From: Chlorops oryzae
Lineage: Eukaryota; Arthropoda; Insecta; Diptera; Chloropidae
DNA: 64,000 bases
Assembly: GCA_020466095.1 (NCBI GenBank)
Contig: CM035807.1
Location: 62,067,812-62,131,811, forward strand
Direction of reading: 5' to 3'
The notes under the pieces are model-generated. The model saw only the letters and a list, made by a program, of their open reading frames with translations. It had not been told where the DNA came from and searched no databases. The translations under genes and the position numbers were made by a program. Within the stretch, counting starts at the first letter, position 1, and every line of letters begins with the position of its first letter. Of the stretch, positions 52,281 through 63,275 are shown in pieces.

Positions 52281-52919
52281 TAAGCCTATTTTTGTATGGG
52301 GACCCCCTAAGGAGGGGAGATAGAGGGTGAGTATGTTTGAAGAAAATATTTGGGGTAAAATAATAACGGGGGTCGGTCATATATATCATCCCCCTAGGAG
52401 GGGTTTGACTGTAATGACAGCCATTTTGTATGAAATTGTGATAAAATTAAGGTAATTTTGTATTGGTGACCCCCTAAGGACGGGAGATAGGGTGTAAGTA
52501 TATTTAAAAAAAATTTTAGGGGGACAAAGTTGATGGGGGTCGGTCATATATTTGGCTCCTCTAGGGGCAATCTGGGGCTAGTTACGACGGTGGGGGGAAA
52601 ATTTATAAAAAAAATTTTTTTGTATGGGAGCCCCCTTAAGGCGGAGAGATAGGTGGCATATTTGTTCAGAGAAAATATTTGGGGGAAAAAATAATGGGAG
52701 TCGGTCTTATATTTTACCCCTCTAGGAGCGACTCTGGGACAGTTATAAAGCATTTCATGGATTTTTTCTCGTTTTAACCCATCTTTGACCCCGATGAGGA
52801 GCCATTTGCCGACACCCCACCCTCCCAATTTTTTGGCTCATGCATTTTTATACCAAACCCTACAAAAAAAGAGGTTACAGCGTATCGAAATCGAAAAGTC
52901 GTGCACTATGCCACCCCTA
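52281..52919 (-). repeat. Right arm of the foldback element, outer part
   Basis: Reverse complement of 39042-39690 with few differences, including the three about 165-bp units. It ends CACTATGCCACCCCTA at 52919, next to the GTGTCGGT duplication. Confidence 0.88.
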
Positions 52920-53000
52920 GTGTCGGTGTGTATTGTTTTTATGCATATTAAAGTATTTTGCGATGTAGTTCCAATTGAATACACCGTCTAAATACTTAAG

Positions 53001-53459
53001 TGTGAATAAATAAAGGGAAATGACACTAAATAAATTATTTTCAATCATTTATTAAATTAACGTCCTTATTATCTATTCACAATTTATTACCCTAATACCA
53101 ATAACTCCTAGCAACAAATCAAAGTCGATTTGCCAATAGATGCCAGCTGATTTGCATAGTCGCATGTTTAAACTTCTAGAACTATTGCGTAACTTCTACG
53201 CTTCCTGCGCGTGCCATCGTTTTGCTGGTGTGGTTGTTGTTCACTGCCTCAATATGCCAGCTTGCACTTCAAGCCGGAACAGGTGATGTTCTTCTCGGAT
53301 TTCGTTTACGAATTCATTCATTGTTGTTGTTTCGTTGTTGGCCAAAGCTTGATCGTTATGCATTAATTGTTGTTTCAGACGTTCTTGGGTAAACTGCGCG
53401 CTTTTATGGTGACCATATGTAATAATTCCGAAGGCTCGTGAGTCGATTATTGACTCACA
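53001..53459 (-). repeat. Gypsy-type 3' LTR with polypurine tract, body lost
   Basis: TGTGAATAAA..TTGACTCACA (459 bp). On the minus strand it is preceded by the purine tract TTTAAAAAGGAGGAGGGATG (53460-53480), the usual priming site next to a 3' LTR. The sequence above (53481-54020) shows no recognisable pol or env. Family undetermined. Confidence 0.65.
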
Positions 53460-53480
53460 ACATCCCTCCTCCTTTTTAAA

Positions 53481-54023
53481 GCATCGAAAGCATTGCACCG
53501 GTGGGGTTTGTTTAATTGAGTCCAGCCGTCCCTCCCCCTTTTAAAGGAGTCGCTAATATGTTGACGATACCTCTTTGAATTTTATTTTTTCGAATAGAGC
53601 GTAGATAGCGCTGCTTATCAATTTACAATGTTGTACCAAACCACAGTGGTTCAAAATCCAATTTTTGAGGAATAGAATAGTTGCGGTTGCGCTAGCGATC
53701 TGAAAATTTCCAAAACGTCGCTTTCTGTAAAAATAAGGTTCCAAAAGAAAAATTGGCGTGGTCCGCCCATTTTTACGCTTAGCTGTGGTAGAAAATGGTA
53801 ATTTGCTTCTAATTGAATTATTTGTAAAGTTTAATCAAAAAGCCTAATATTCTGGAATCGAGAAAGCTAATGTTGAAAATCCGAATGTAAAATTAAAAAA
53901 CGATACTCGCTGTGTATATGTATATAGATGATCCATCGATAGGGACCTATTCATCTGAATATGTGTTAAAACATAATTAATGCTTGTTATTTTATATAAA
54001 ACAGTAAGATGATGACTAACGAT
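53481..54023. other. Unassigned between two LTRs
   Basis: Nothing coding was recognised. A second polypurine-like stretch is at 53525-53545. Confidence 0.35.
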
Positions 54024-54665
54024 TGTAACGTTCGGTCCTGAACGTTAGCAGAGAAGCCAGGATCAATCCCAAGTTAATTCTTCTGAATTAACTTTTTCGG
54101 CATAAAAAGACTAAGATGTTTTTTTATTTGCTTTAAGAAGTGGACCGGTATACGGCGTGAGCTAGTATCCGTCATCCAACTTCTTACTTTATTTAGTTGA
54201 AGTCTTAGTCTGCTTTCTAGTACAAAATATCATAGCTTATATATTAATTTTAACAGCGCGAAAGTGCTGAAGAAACATATGGACTCTTTGTTTTATTTTA
54301 AGAAATTTTAGCTGCGTTGGAAAAATCAATCCAAAACAATTCGATGTCATTGAATTGTAATGGGTTCATATTTCATGTGAAACATGCATGCTTACTTGTA
54401 CCTTTTTTTTATTGGTATCGCTTTTCGTCAAAAAAACGAAAGGCAAGCGCTGACCGTTGCCGGCGTGTGTGCATATTGCAGCTTGTGCGTTTTTTGAGTG
54501 TAAGCAATTGTTCGAGGCATTTATGACTGAGACCATTGCTTCTTAGTGCATTGGCAGAATAAAACGTAAAAGAAAAGAGTGAAAGAAATTGAAAGTATTG
54601 CCCGACATTGCTAGGGTAAAATGTTGTGCAGTGCAAAATAATGTTTTACCATATGTTATCTTACA
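54024..54665 (-). repeat. 642-bp 3' LTR of the 412-like element
   Basis: Ends TGTAAC..ATCTTACA. On the minus strand it follows the purine tract AAAAAAGAGGGAAGGTG (54668-54685). The body of a 412/mdg1-like element lies directly above, in the right orientation and at the right distance. Confidence 0.75.
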
Positions 54666-55130
54666 ACACCTTCCCTCTTTTTTGAAAAATCTTTACATTA
54701 GAGATATTTCATACGAGTATATCTTAACATTTTAATTTAATTAATATGATTTTTCTTATATCAATATTTTTGGTTTTTAATAGTAAAATCTTGTATGTAT
54801 TTTATTGATTCAATTAAATAAAATTTAAAATTCTAATGCTACTTTTATAAAAATTTTAATATTATTTATTGGTAATTGAATTTCTAAAGCTAATTATTGA
54901 ATTTATTATATGTAGTGCACTACTAGGTATATTTTGGATTAAAATTACAATATTAAGCTAATTTTAATCTATTCCTGTGTAAATTTAAAATTTTATTTTT
55001 GTATTTTATTTTACAATTTCCTCAATTATCAATATCAACTACTGTACAAGGTCGCTTATAAATGGGATCCAATTTATGATTGGTTTCGTCTTTCAGGTAT
55101 ACAATATCATTTGGCTTTATTATAAGTGGT

Positions 55131-56520
55131 TTAGCCTTTTGTCATTGTGATAATTTTTGAATTTTCATAACAATCATGCGCTCTTTTGTGTGCTTCTTGC
55201 AATCTAAATTTAATTTCTTTATCATATGCATCAAAATTGTAAACAGGATCAGTTGTTTTATTCTCCAAAAATTTTGGGATTTTTACTCGTTTTCCAAAAA
55301 CTAATTCAAAAGGTGTGTATCCATGTATTGTAGATGGAGTTGTATTATAACAGAATGAAAAATATGTAAGCCATTCGTCCCAGTCGGATTTTTCTATATT
55401 TATGTAGGAACGAATGTATTCATTAAAAATTCTGTGATTCCTTTCGACTGTACCTAGTGTTTGGTGGTGATATGCAGTAGAGGTTTTATGTTCAATTTTA
55501 AATAATTTGCAGATTTCTTGAAGTACCTGATTTTTATATTCAGTTCCCATATCAGTAAGTAATTCTTTAAATGGACCAAAAGTTAAAATGCAATTGTCTA
55601 TAATAGTTTTAGCAACTGATTTGGCTGATTTGTCGGGAACTGGTATAGCTATTAGATATTTTGTGAAATCGCAAATCATTGTAACAGCATATTCATTTCC
55701 ATTCTCAGATCTAGGTAATGTACCCATTGTATCTATTTGTAGTCGGTGGAAAGCTTTTGTTGGGGTTTCTGTTTTTACAAACGGTTCTAAGAAATTTTTC
55801 CCTGATTTGTTTGTTTTACATTTCTCGCATTTTCTAACAAAGTCTCTTACGTCTGTTGTCATATTCTTCCATACGTAATATTTTCGTAATTTTGCTAACA
55901 GTCTTGTGCTGCCAGGGTGTCCACCTAATACAGGGTCATCATGAAACTTTATTAAAAGTGACTGAATTTCTTGCTTGGAAGTAATTTCTTTAATTTCGGG
56001 TGTTATGACAATTTCTACCTTTTTTAATATTTCGGTGCCTATTGATTTAAATTCATTTATGTCGACATATTCAAATAATTTATAATTAATCGCGATTTTT
56101 ATCTTTTTATAGCCTTTATTGCCAACTATATTCTCAAGTTTCGGAAAGAATTGCACTAATGCAAGTTTTCCGTAAGCAATAAGGTTTTTTACTTTTAGTT
56201 CGTGAACTTTCAATTTTCCTTTAAATAACATAAGGGTGCACCTGTTATAATCAAATTTTAGGCAAGGTAGTTTTTTGACGTCTTGAGTCACTAATGACTC
56301 ATAAATTTTGAGAGCTAATTCTTTTTGATCGTTTTTTGGACTTTCGGTTTTTATTTCTTTTTGTTGTTTTGTTTGAGCCCTTGTTGTAATTTTTAAGATA
56401 GCTGCGCTGCTATGCGTTATGCCTTTGATTTGCCCAAAATCAATTCGAGTTAATGCATCTGCTCCGCAGTTATCTTTTCCTTTGATATTGTTAAGGAAAA
56501 CTGTCTGTCTCCTTGTTAAT
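55131..56520 (-). pseudogene. 412-like integrase, core intact
   Basis: FHDDPVLGGHPGSTRLLAKLRKYYVWKNM..CEKCKTNKSG is the HHCC domain. LQIDTMGTLPRSENGNEY, LLTDMGTEYKNQVLQE and TAYHHQTLGTVERNHRIF hold D, D and E (55440-55760). WLTYFSFCYNTTPSTIHGYTPFELVFGKRV follows. The ORF is open from 56291 to 55131. The upstream linker KGKDNCGADALTRIDFGQ (56400-56490) is the RNase H end. The C-terminus stops at MTKG, probably slightly early. Confidence 0.85.
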
Positions 56521-57000
56521 GTTGTGTCTTAAAAGATTCCAATTGCAGCACATAAACTGAATTGGGCTTTTAAGTTTTGTTCTGTGTAACAACGGCACTT
56601 GAACCGAGTTACTTGCTCTCAAAATGAAATGCTCTGTTTTGAAGTCAAATTAAGAGTCACTTTTATTTTCACCTTGTGGTGCTTATATATCATAAAATGT
56701 TACATTCTTATTTCACTTAGCATAACAAAAATAACAATTTATTGCAAATTTTGCATTATTATGACCATGAACTTCGTCGCAGGGCAATTACTACAATATC
56801 GAATTCAAAAAAAAAAACAAATAAAAAATTAAAAATCAAACGTAATGAAGAAATGCAATGTCAACATTAAAGACGCGATACAATTTTCAACGCTGTTATG
56901 AACTTATTTCGATTCAAGAAGTAATATTGTTTACTGCAAACTAAACAAAAAATAAACATAAAAAATAACAGTCTCGAACAATTAAACAGATATATTCTAT
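56521..57000. other. Sequence inserted between RNase H and integrase
   Basis: Pol similarity stops near 57000 (..DFVIEYI) and resumes near 56500. The roughly 480 bp between is AT-rich, without ORF or clear termini. An insertion in the pol gene is likely; no family was recognised. Confidence 0.5.
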
Positions 57001-57393
57001 AACAAAGTCGTATTCTTCTAAATCTAATCTCATTCGTGTTAGCTTTGATGATGGATTTTTCATCGAAAAAAGATAAGTTAATGGCTTGTGATCACTTTTT
57101 ATTACGAATTTTTTTCCATATACATAAGGTCGAAAAAATTTAATCGCCCAATGGATGGCTGTTAATTCTTGCTCAATTACAGACTTGTTGCTTTCGCCTT
57201 TTGTGAAAGATCTTGACGCGAATGCAATTGGTAACTGGACACCATCGTTATTTTGTGATAGCACTGCGCCGCACGCTATCTTGCTTGCATCTGTCGTTAT
57301 GCAAAAGTCTTTATTGAAGTCAGGGTATTCCAGTATTCGAGGGGAGAGGAGTAATTGTTTTAGATAATTAAATGTGTGACGACCCGTCGCCAC
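57001..57393 (-). pseudogene. 412-like RNase H fragment
   Basis: FNYLKQLLLSPRILEYPDFNK, FCITTDASKIACGAVLSQ (catalytic Asp present), FTKGESNKSVIEQELTAIHWAIKFFRPYVYG and FVIKSDHKPLTYLF, all standard. The start MATGR.. belongs to foreign sequence beyond about 57375. RT is absent. Confidence 0.85.
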
Positions 57394-58540
57394 GATAACG
57401 TGTAAATAGAAAGTGTACAGTTAGCCTTAAGTAGATTTAAGTAAATTTAAGTAGATTTAAGTTTTGCATTGTTAAATTAGTATCAAGTTTCGTTAGGGCG
57501 CGCGGAGAGCCAAGTTTATTTTCCTTTTTGTATTTTTATTTTACTTTTCTTTTCTTTTTATTTTCACGGATGAAGTAACTTTATTTTGTAGACGTAAGCT
57601 TAGTTACATCATGTAAAAGGAGCCATTTGGCTAGATCGACAGAAATTTCGTGTAACACCGGTCAAGAACACCGGGTGTATAGGGCACGTTAATTGCGAGT
57701 ATATTCGATAGAAGCCGAAAACCCCGATTGTAATAGTATCGATGTTAGGAGTATCGATAGGAGTTTTTGGGTTAGAAGCTTCACGCGTTCGATTTAGCTT
57801 TGGCATTAGCTGATGGACTGAGCTCGAGAGCGGAACCATCACGGAGAAATAGAAAAGCTGTTACATCGAGTAGAAGGAAGACGCCATTTTGGAGACCATT
57901 TTGTGCAGACACGTGAGACTGAAGCAGAAGATTCGAGAAAAATTAGTGGGCGTGCATTCAACGGAATTGCGTACAAATCTTGCCGAAGGTAAATTGGTCG
58001 GTGAGTTTGTGAAATTTTTGTGAAGAATAGCAATCTGGAGATTTTATAGATTGCATCAGTGTGATTTTAAGTGGAACACGGAGAACTTAGTAGTGGTTAG
58101 GAGTTTGAAAGTAAGAGCCACGCCTATAGAATTTTGTGTAGGCTATCCAGTATAAGGTGGTACACGAGATTCAACTCCACGTGTATCCGAGCAACGTAAG
58201 TGTCTGGAGACTACGGAAACCCCAAACAACCCTAACTGCTCATCCAAAAATCCCTTTACTCGCTCTTCCCTGGGTACCGAGACACTAGTGTTAGCTGTGC
58301 AGTGCTGTGGAGGAAAATCTTGCTCTAAGCGTGGTGGGGACATTGCGAGTCGCTCTGATCTGAATGCTATCTCGGCTCTAACCACATTTAGATGGTGCAG
58401 TAATCTAGACATGTTTCCCATCAACTGCTTCTTTGCGGAGAGGAAAATTCCATTCTATCTCAAACTTTGAAATAATTTTGGTCCGTTGTGGTTTTGTTGA
58501 AGGCATCTGAAGAACAGTGCAAAGTAAAAAAGCAATATAT
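57394..58540. other. Unassigned, LTR- or leader-like
   Basis: Starts TGTGACGACCCGTCGCC right at the broken edge of the gypsy. A short tandem 'gtagatttaagtaaatttaag' is at about 57429-57462. No gene was recognised. An LTR of another element is possible but cannot be shown without a second copy. Confidence 0.3.
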
Positions 58541-58559
58541 ATGAATAATTGTATACTCA

Positions 58560-59040
58560 ACTTTCAAATAACTATTTTTCAGCAGCGCAAAAATTGCATC
58601 GCAAACTTCGGGGACAAACATAGATATCGTATGGGGAGCAATGCGAAAAAAAATCTAAAAGGCTTTTATAGCTATCACCAGTAGCGAAGTGTACATGCTA
58701 AGCACTGACACAGTGGTACAGCTTGATGCAAACGAGTGTCTTTTTTGCCAATTAGCTCACATTAGTGCTAATTCAACTAATTCGATAACATTTGTTTCAT
58801 TCATCCGCACATAGTTTTGAAATAGGATTTTTTGATTCTTCACTTCACGAAGTTCGCGCAGAGTGCATTCATATGCACCATAATTATTTCGCTTTTGGAG
58901 CCAATCCCTCACCCAAACGCTTAGCGCCTTTCAAATTCTTTTGACTTTTCGTTTTTCTTGTTTCTTCGCATTGCTTCGGCAATATAGAGGGCAAAAGCGT
59001 CCTTTGGCTTGCGAAAAATATCCATTTTAAAATCGCATGT
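58560..59040 (-). pseudogene. PIF/Harbinger transposase (HARBI1-like) fragment
   Basis: Minus strand: VWVRDWLQKRNNYGAYECTLRELR..FQNYVRMNETNVIELVELAL (about 58775-58920) corresponds to the N-terminal WxRxWL/YxxLxxELR..F..FxRM block of HARBI1-like proteins. HTISMFVPEVCDAIFALLKN (about 58580-58640) corresponds to the helix-turn-helix end (STIS..VPEVC.AI...L). Stops fall between. The DDE catalytic region downstream is not present; sequence below 58560 is unrelated. Confidence 0.65.
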
Positions 59041-60179
59041 CTGCTCGAATAAAACCTTAAGTTTGTTATTCAATATATAACACGATAGAGTGATCGTCCT
59101 GCCCGATTTTCCCCCAAATTATTTGTTCCCCGATATGCGCCAAAAAGTTTTCGACAAAGTGAGATGATAATGTGACGCCTCACAAAATGATTGTGGGAAC
59201 TTTAAAAATCTGTGCTGATCTGGTTCAACAAAATCGGGGCAGATTGTCCTATTCGTGCAGATAGTCGGATCCCAGCTTTAGACCAAAAATCAAAAAATGC
59301 TCTTGCATTTCAATACAGCTAAAAAAAAAGTGAAGCTTAAGAGCAAGAGTAAAACTGATCGACATAAGAAGATAAACCCAACAAAAAAAAGTTTTTTTAC
59401 CATAGAAGATATCTTTATCGTGAAAAAAAACTGAAAAGCGTCCGAGGGAAATGAAAAGCAAAAGTAACAATATACGCTTACGTAGATTATCAGTTCAAAC
59501 ATTTACCAATTTATTCAATTTTCAGTTATTGGACTCAAAAATACCAAAAGTCAAAAACTTCAACCACATTCTTAAAGTGAACCATCTCAATCATAACACT
59601 GGAAGAATGTAGGATAGTTTAGAGAATGAAGACTTCTAGATCCTGTTCGTCCTGATTGCCTTTCAAAGCACTCAATGAATTTGTATACTTGCCATTTAAT
59701 TTCGAAGACAATGTTCTGAAATCGACAGCAAAAAGATTTGTATTTTGTTTTCAAAAATAAAATATTTCTGTTTTTGATTTGAACATTTTTTTGTTTGTCT
59801 TTAGTCATATCTCTAGTTGATTTTGAAATGTGTTGGTTATGTGGGGACTCTAAACGGTTTTTTCTTGTTTCGTTTAATTAAGTTTACGCAAAGCGAATGT
59901 TAAAAAAAGTAGAATGTTTTGATATACGTTTTAGGCACGTTCGTGCAGCTCCTTACAACATATTGAAAAAATTATTTTCAAACAACTATTTCTTAACTTG
60001 TTCCTCAAGCTGGACAGCTTTAATAGTAAGTTTTAAATTAAAAAGAAAAATATCTTTATATACCTCATAGAATATGGTTTTTATTTTAAGAACAGAAAAA
60101 CATATCTTTTTCGGACTCTTAACTTTTCAGCTAAATTAGGTAGTATTTTTTAAATTTTATTTTTCAGTCAAACACAAAC
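59041..60179. other. Unassigned AT-rich sequence
   Basis: No ORF or repeat of note. A minus-strand frame at 59587-59808 is open for 73 codons but is not recognisable. Confidence 0.4.
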
Positions 60180-60765
60180 ATTTTAAATTTGGAAATCAAA
60201 ATCCTTTTCCTTTAATTCTTCAAATACCGCAGTCAAAATAATTTTTATATCAATTTTGATAAGCAACCTTTCAATAATTCTGTAGTTCTTAGGAGGATGT
60301 TTATGGCTACAAAGAAAGCTTAAGTGCCAACTTTCGTTAGTCTTATTTAAATTTCGGGTATAGGAGGCAATTTTCGATAAACGCCCTTTGGCCACCGGTT
60401 TTTGGAAATTGATTAACTTGGCATAAAATATGTTTAACTATCAACTTTCATCAAAATATCTTGAAAAACTTCTATTTAAGAGAAGTTTTTGTAATTTTCA
60501 TAACAGACCCAACGAGGGCATTCGAGGACTTGTTGTTGCTGATGCGCCTCTTAGTACGCGTACCAAACTTCGTGATGATAACTCCACTCGTTTGATAAGA
60601 AAACTGTTTACAAACAGACGGACAGACAGACAGGCAGACGTACATAGCTAAATCGAATCTCCTGGTGACGGTGATAATTTATTTACATATTTCGTATAGT
60701 CTATCTCGACTGGTTCTGGGTGTTACATTAGGGCGTTTTACACGTGAAAAAAGTGTTGAATTTCG
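60180..60765 (+). repeat. DINE-like repeat, degraded
   Basis: Shares 'aggaggatgtttatggctacaaag', 'tttcgggt.tag', the block 'acaaacagacggacagacag' (GTCY run, inverse), 'ctcctggtgacg.tgat' and 'gtctatctcgactggttctgggtgtt' with 62505-63275 in the same order. 5' end not definable. Confidence 0.7.
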
Positions 60766-61295
60766 AAGATGGCCCCTGTCCAACAAAAGATAATGTAGAT
60801 CAAAGATTTTGGGAACCACTTTCAATTTTGTAAAATGATCTTTAGAGGTCTATCAGATGACTTGAATTGTCCTAAAAAACCGCCTTAAAGACTGCAACGA
60901 AAATATTATTAAGATATTGTAAATTTAGATTTTGGACTTTTTCTAGCAGACTTTTAGGGGTAGAAAAAACAAAAGTTGGTTACGAATTATGGTTTTTGTG
61001 GGAAGAGATCAATTTTTACTGATAAATTCTTTCATAAAATGTATACCCGATTGAAAAAGAGCCCAGCAGAAAATGTGAGGCAAATATCCGCGGTGAAATC
61101 CGCGTGAAAAAAAAAACGTACCGACTCCGGTGGTAAAGAAGTCGCGCGGTGAAATTTCTGCACGAATGGCAATGCGCTTCACGCCGGACAAGTTCATCGA
61201 ATCGGCGCGAGAAAGTCCGCTGCAGCGAAAAAAGTATTTGAGAGCTGAATGTGCTCTTTGTTTTCTCTTTTGTTGTCTTTTTAAGAACCTTTTTG
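60766..61295. other. Unassigned
   Basis: No gene was recognised. 'ggtgaaat.tctgc' style repeats near 61085-61160 may hint at an old repeat. Confidence 0.35.
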
Positions 61296-61297
61296 AC

Positions 61298-61346
<49 letters not shown>

Positions 61347-61351
61347 CTCTC

Positions 61352-61416
<65 letters not shown>
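61296..61416. repeat. (CT)n microsatellite
   Basis: About 120 bp of CT dinucleotides with a few extra T or C ('ttctct', 'cctctcc'). Reading frames through it (Ser/Leu or Arg/Glu repeats) are artefacts. Confidence 0.95.
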
Positions 61417-61417
<1 letters not shown>

Positions 61418-61479
61418 AGTTCAGGATGGAAACCCGAGTTTCGACAGAAGATTCTCCAATTGCGTTTTTCGTGTATTTC

Positions 61480-61620
61480 GAATTTTTCTAAAAATCCATT
61501 TTTTCTTCTACAATTATTGTTTGGCTCGGGTAGGGATCCAACCCGCGTACTTCGGATTTTGAGGCCAAAAGGCATGCCATACGCTTCATATCGCAAATGA
61601 TCTCCTGACGCTAAAACCAT
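61480..61620 (-). mobile_element. tRNA-like SINE head
   Basis: Minus strand: GAAGCGTATGGCATGCCTTT, then GTACGCGGGTTGGATCCC (B-box-like, one mismatch to GGTTCRANTCC) and GAGCCAAACAATAAT. The order and the GAGCCAAAC after the B-box resemble the SINE at 36917-37161. No flanking duplication was identified. Confidence 0.45.
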
Positions 61621-62504
61621 ATTTTAATTTAAGCAACTACTGAGATTCAAGCAAGCCGAGTTCAGAATGTAAATTACAATCGGGCATGACTTTTTCGCTC
61701 CACCTCGCTGACACTGTCATGCGGTGCATTTCCGAGCACCGAGCACCGAGGCGTACGCTCTGAAAGACGCGCAGACTTGTTCACCGCCGACAAAATATTC
61801 TGCTGGGGATTTATTTACGAATAAATTTGTGTGCCTAAATTTTTCGATTTACATTATTTTTCGTTAGGGAGGGGGTCATCTTTGAAATTCGTAATTTTTT
61901 TTTCACCAAAATTTTATTCGAAAAGGTATTTTAACCACTTACACCTACAAAGGATAATCCAAAGGTAGAGAAACTTAAATTTTTTAAATTCTTCAGACAC
62001 AAGTATGAGGTCAATTCTTAAAACCCATTACTTTGTTAGTTTCAAATAATTCGGAATTATTCCAGGAAACAATAAAATAACAAAGTTCCAAACAAATATG
62101 AGTTAAAATAAGTTTTAATGGATAATAATTAATGAGCTTCAATTGTGTTCAATTTAAAAAAAATTTTCATAACATCATTTGAATTTTTAGTAGAATGCCA
62201 CTTTTTTGGCCCGCTTTAATATGAATATAGTCTTAAAGAGAGAATATTCTGGACTAAGAAAGTAATTATTATCTGCTCTCATTTGCGTCTCTTCCTGGTG
62301 GGACCAATTTAACTTTTCAGTTGTAAAGCAAAAAATTATAAATGAAATCATGAACATAAAAACAGAATTTATTAAATGGGATTTAAATAAAACATCCTTT
62401 GATTTCTTTGTATTTTATGACCAGATTTAACTAGAATTACTATAATATTTTATTTGCGTACAAGTTTTTTAAAAATAATTAAGGTTTAGAGCGATTGAAA
62501 TCAA
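61621..62504. other. Unassigned AT-rich sequence
   Basis: No gene, repeat or termini recognised. Confidence 0.45.
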
Positions 62505-63275
62505 AAACAAGTAAGGGTGTTTTATCAGGCGAGCCTGACAATAAAATACCCGACACAAACACACATGTTTAAACATTTTTTAAACTACGCCCGAAACAGG
62601 ACCACTAGGTTAGAATATTCGAGAAGTTTTAAAGGCTAGGGGCCCCACTTTGTCATTTTTTTTTTTTTGCAATTCTTATCGGAGGCTTAAATATACACTC
62701 AAATTTTAAGTTTAATTGAAATATGTTGATAAAGGCCGGTTTTGAGGCAGTTTTGGGATTTTGGTGACAGATCCTATTACTGGAGGAACCCTTAATAATG
62801 GAACGACCCACAAAATTTTGGGAGGATGTTTATGGCTACAAAGGAATCATAAGTGCAAAATTTCGTGCAAGTCCCAATTGAATTTCGGGTGTAGGGCACA
62901 AATTGCAAAAAATGCCGTTCTGCCACGCCCACTTTTTTATTTTGTGGAAATCGTATTACTTGTCTTGAAACACATTCAAACTTAATTAAAGTATGTTGAA
63001 AAACTTCGATTTTAGAGCAGTTTTTGTGATTTTCGTAACAGACCCTAGTACTGGAGGTACCCCTAAAAATTTTCCGACAGGGTCCATTCTCGATACTCCT
63101 TCGATAAGACAACAGTATACAAACAGACGGACAGACGGAATGACATCTCGTAATCAAATCTCCTGGTGACGCTGATCATTTCTATATACATTTTGTATGG
63201 TCTATCTCGACTGGTTCTGGGTGTTTCACACAAACGCAAAATACCCTTGACACAGAGTGTGTCGGGGATAATGAT
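62505..63275 (+). repeat. DINE-1/Helentron-like repeat, complete-looking
   Basis: Starts CAAGTAAGGGTGTTTTATC with the stem TCAGGCGAGCCTGA, then 'aaaatacccg'. It runs through 'acaaacagacggacagacgg' and 'gtctatctcgactggttctg' and ends in 'aatacccttgacac' with the hairpin GACACagaGTGTGTC and 'ggggataatg' (about 63242-63272). Lacks the central tandem units of the 16258 copy but has the same start and end plan. Confidence 0.75.

Larger units (their letters stand above)
39042..52919. mobile_element. 13.9-kb hAT-like foldback element carrying a piggyBac array
   Basis: Termini TAGGGGTGACATAGTG (left) and the reverse complement of TAGGGGTGGCATAGTG (right) are flanked by a perfect 8-bp duplication GTGTCGGT (39034-39041 and 52920-52927). 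An 8-bp duplication and a TAGGGG-type end suggest the hAT superfamily. The arms (left 39042-40113; right 50343-50774 plus 52281-52919) are long near-identical inverted repeats and contain about 165-bp tandem units. Between the arms lie about 10 kb with three piggyBac copies; the right arm is split by a solo LTR. No hAT transposase is present. Confidence 0.8.
54666..57375 (-). mobile_element. 412/mdg1-like gypsy element, 5' truncated
   Basis: From low to high coordinates: 3' LTR, polypurine tract, 450 bp of AT-rich sequence, integrase, a roughly 480-bp insertion, and RNase H. RT, protease, gag and the 5' LTR are missing; similarity ends at about 57375. Integrase is of the 412/mdg1 type. Confidence 0.75.

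Noticed and set aside
39042..52919. Polinton/Maverick, because of size and long inverted arms
   Set aside because: No polymerase B, integrase, ATPase or capsid reading frames; the interior is piggyBac copies. The 8-bp duplication is also not the 6 bp typical of Polintons.
61130..61620. Long opposing ORFs rich in Ser/Leu and Arg/Glu
   Set aside because: They are translations of the (CT)n microsatellite.
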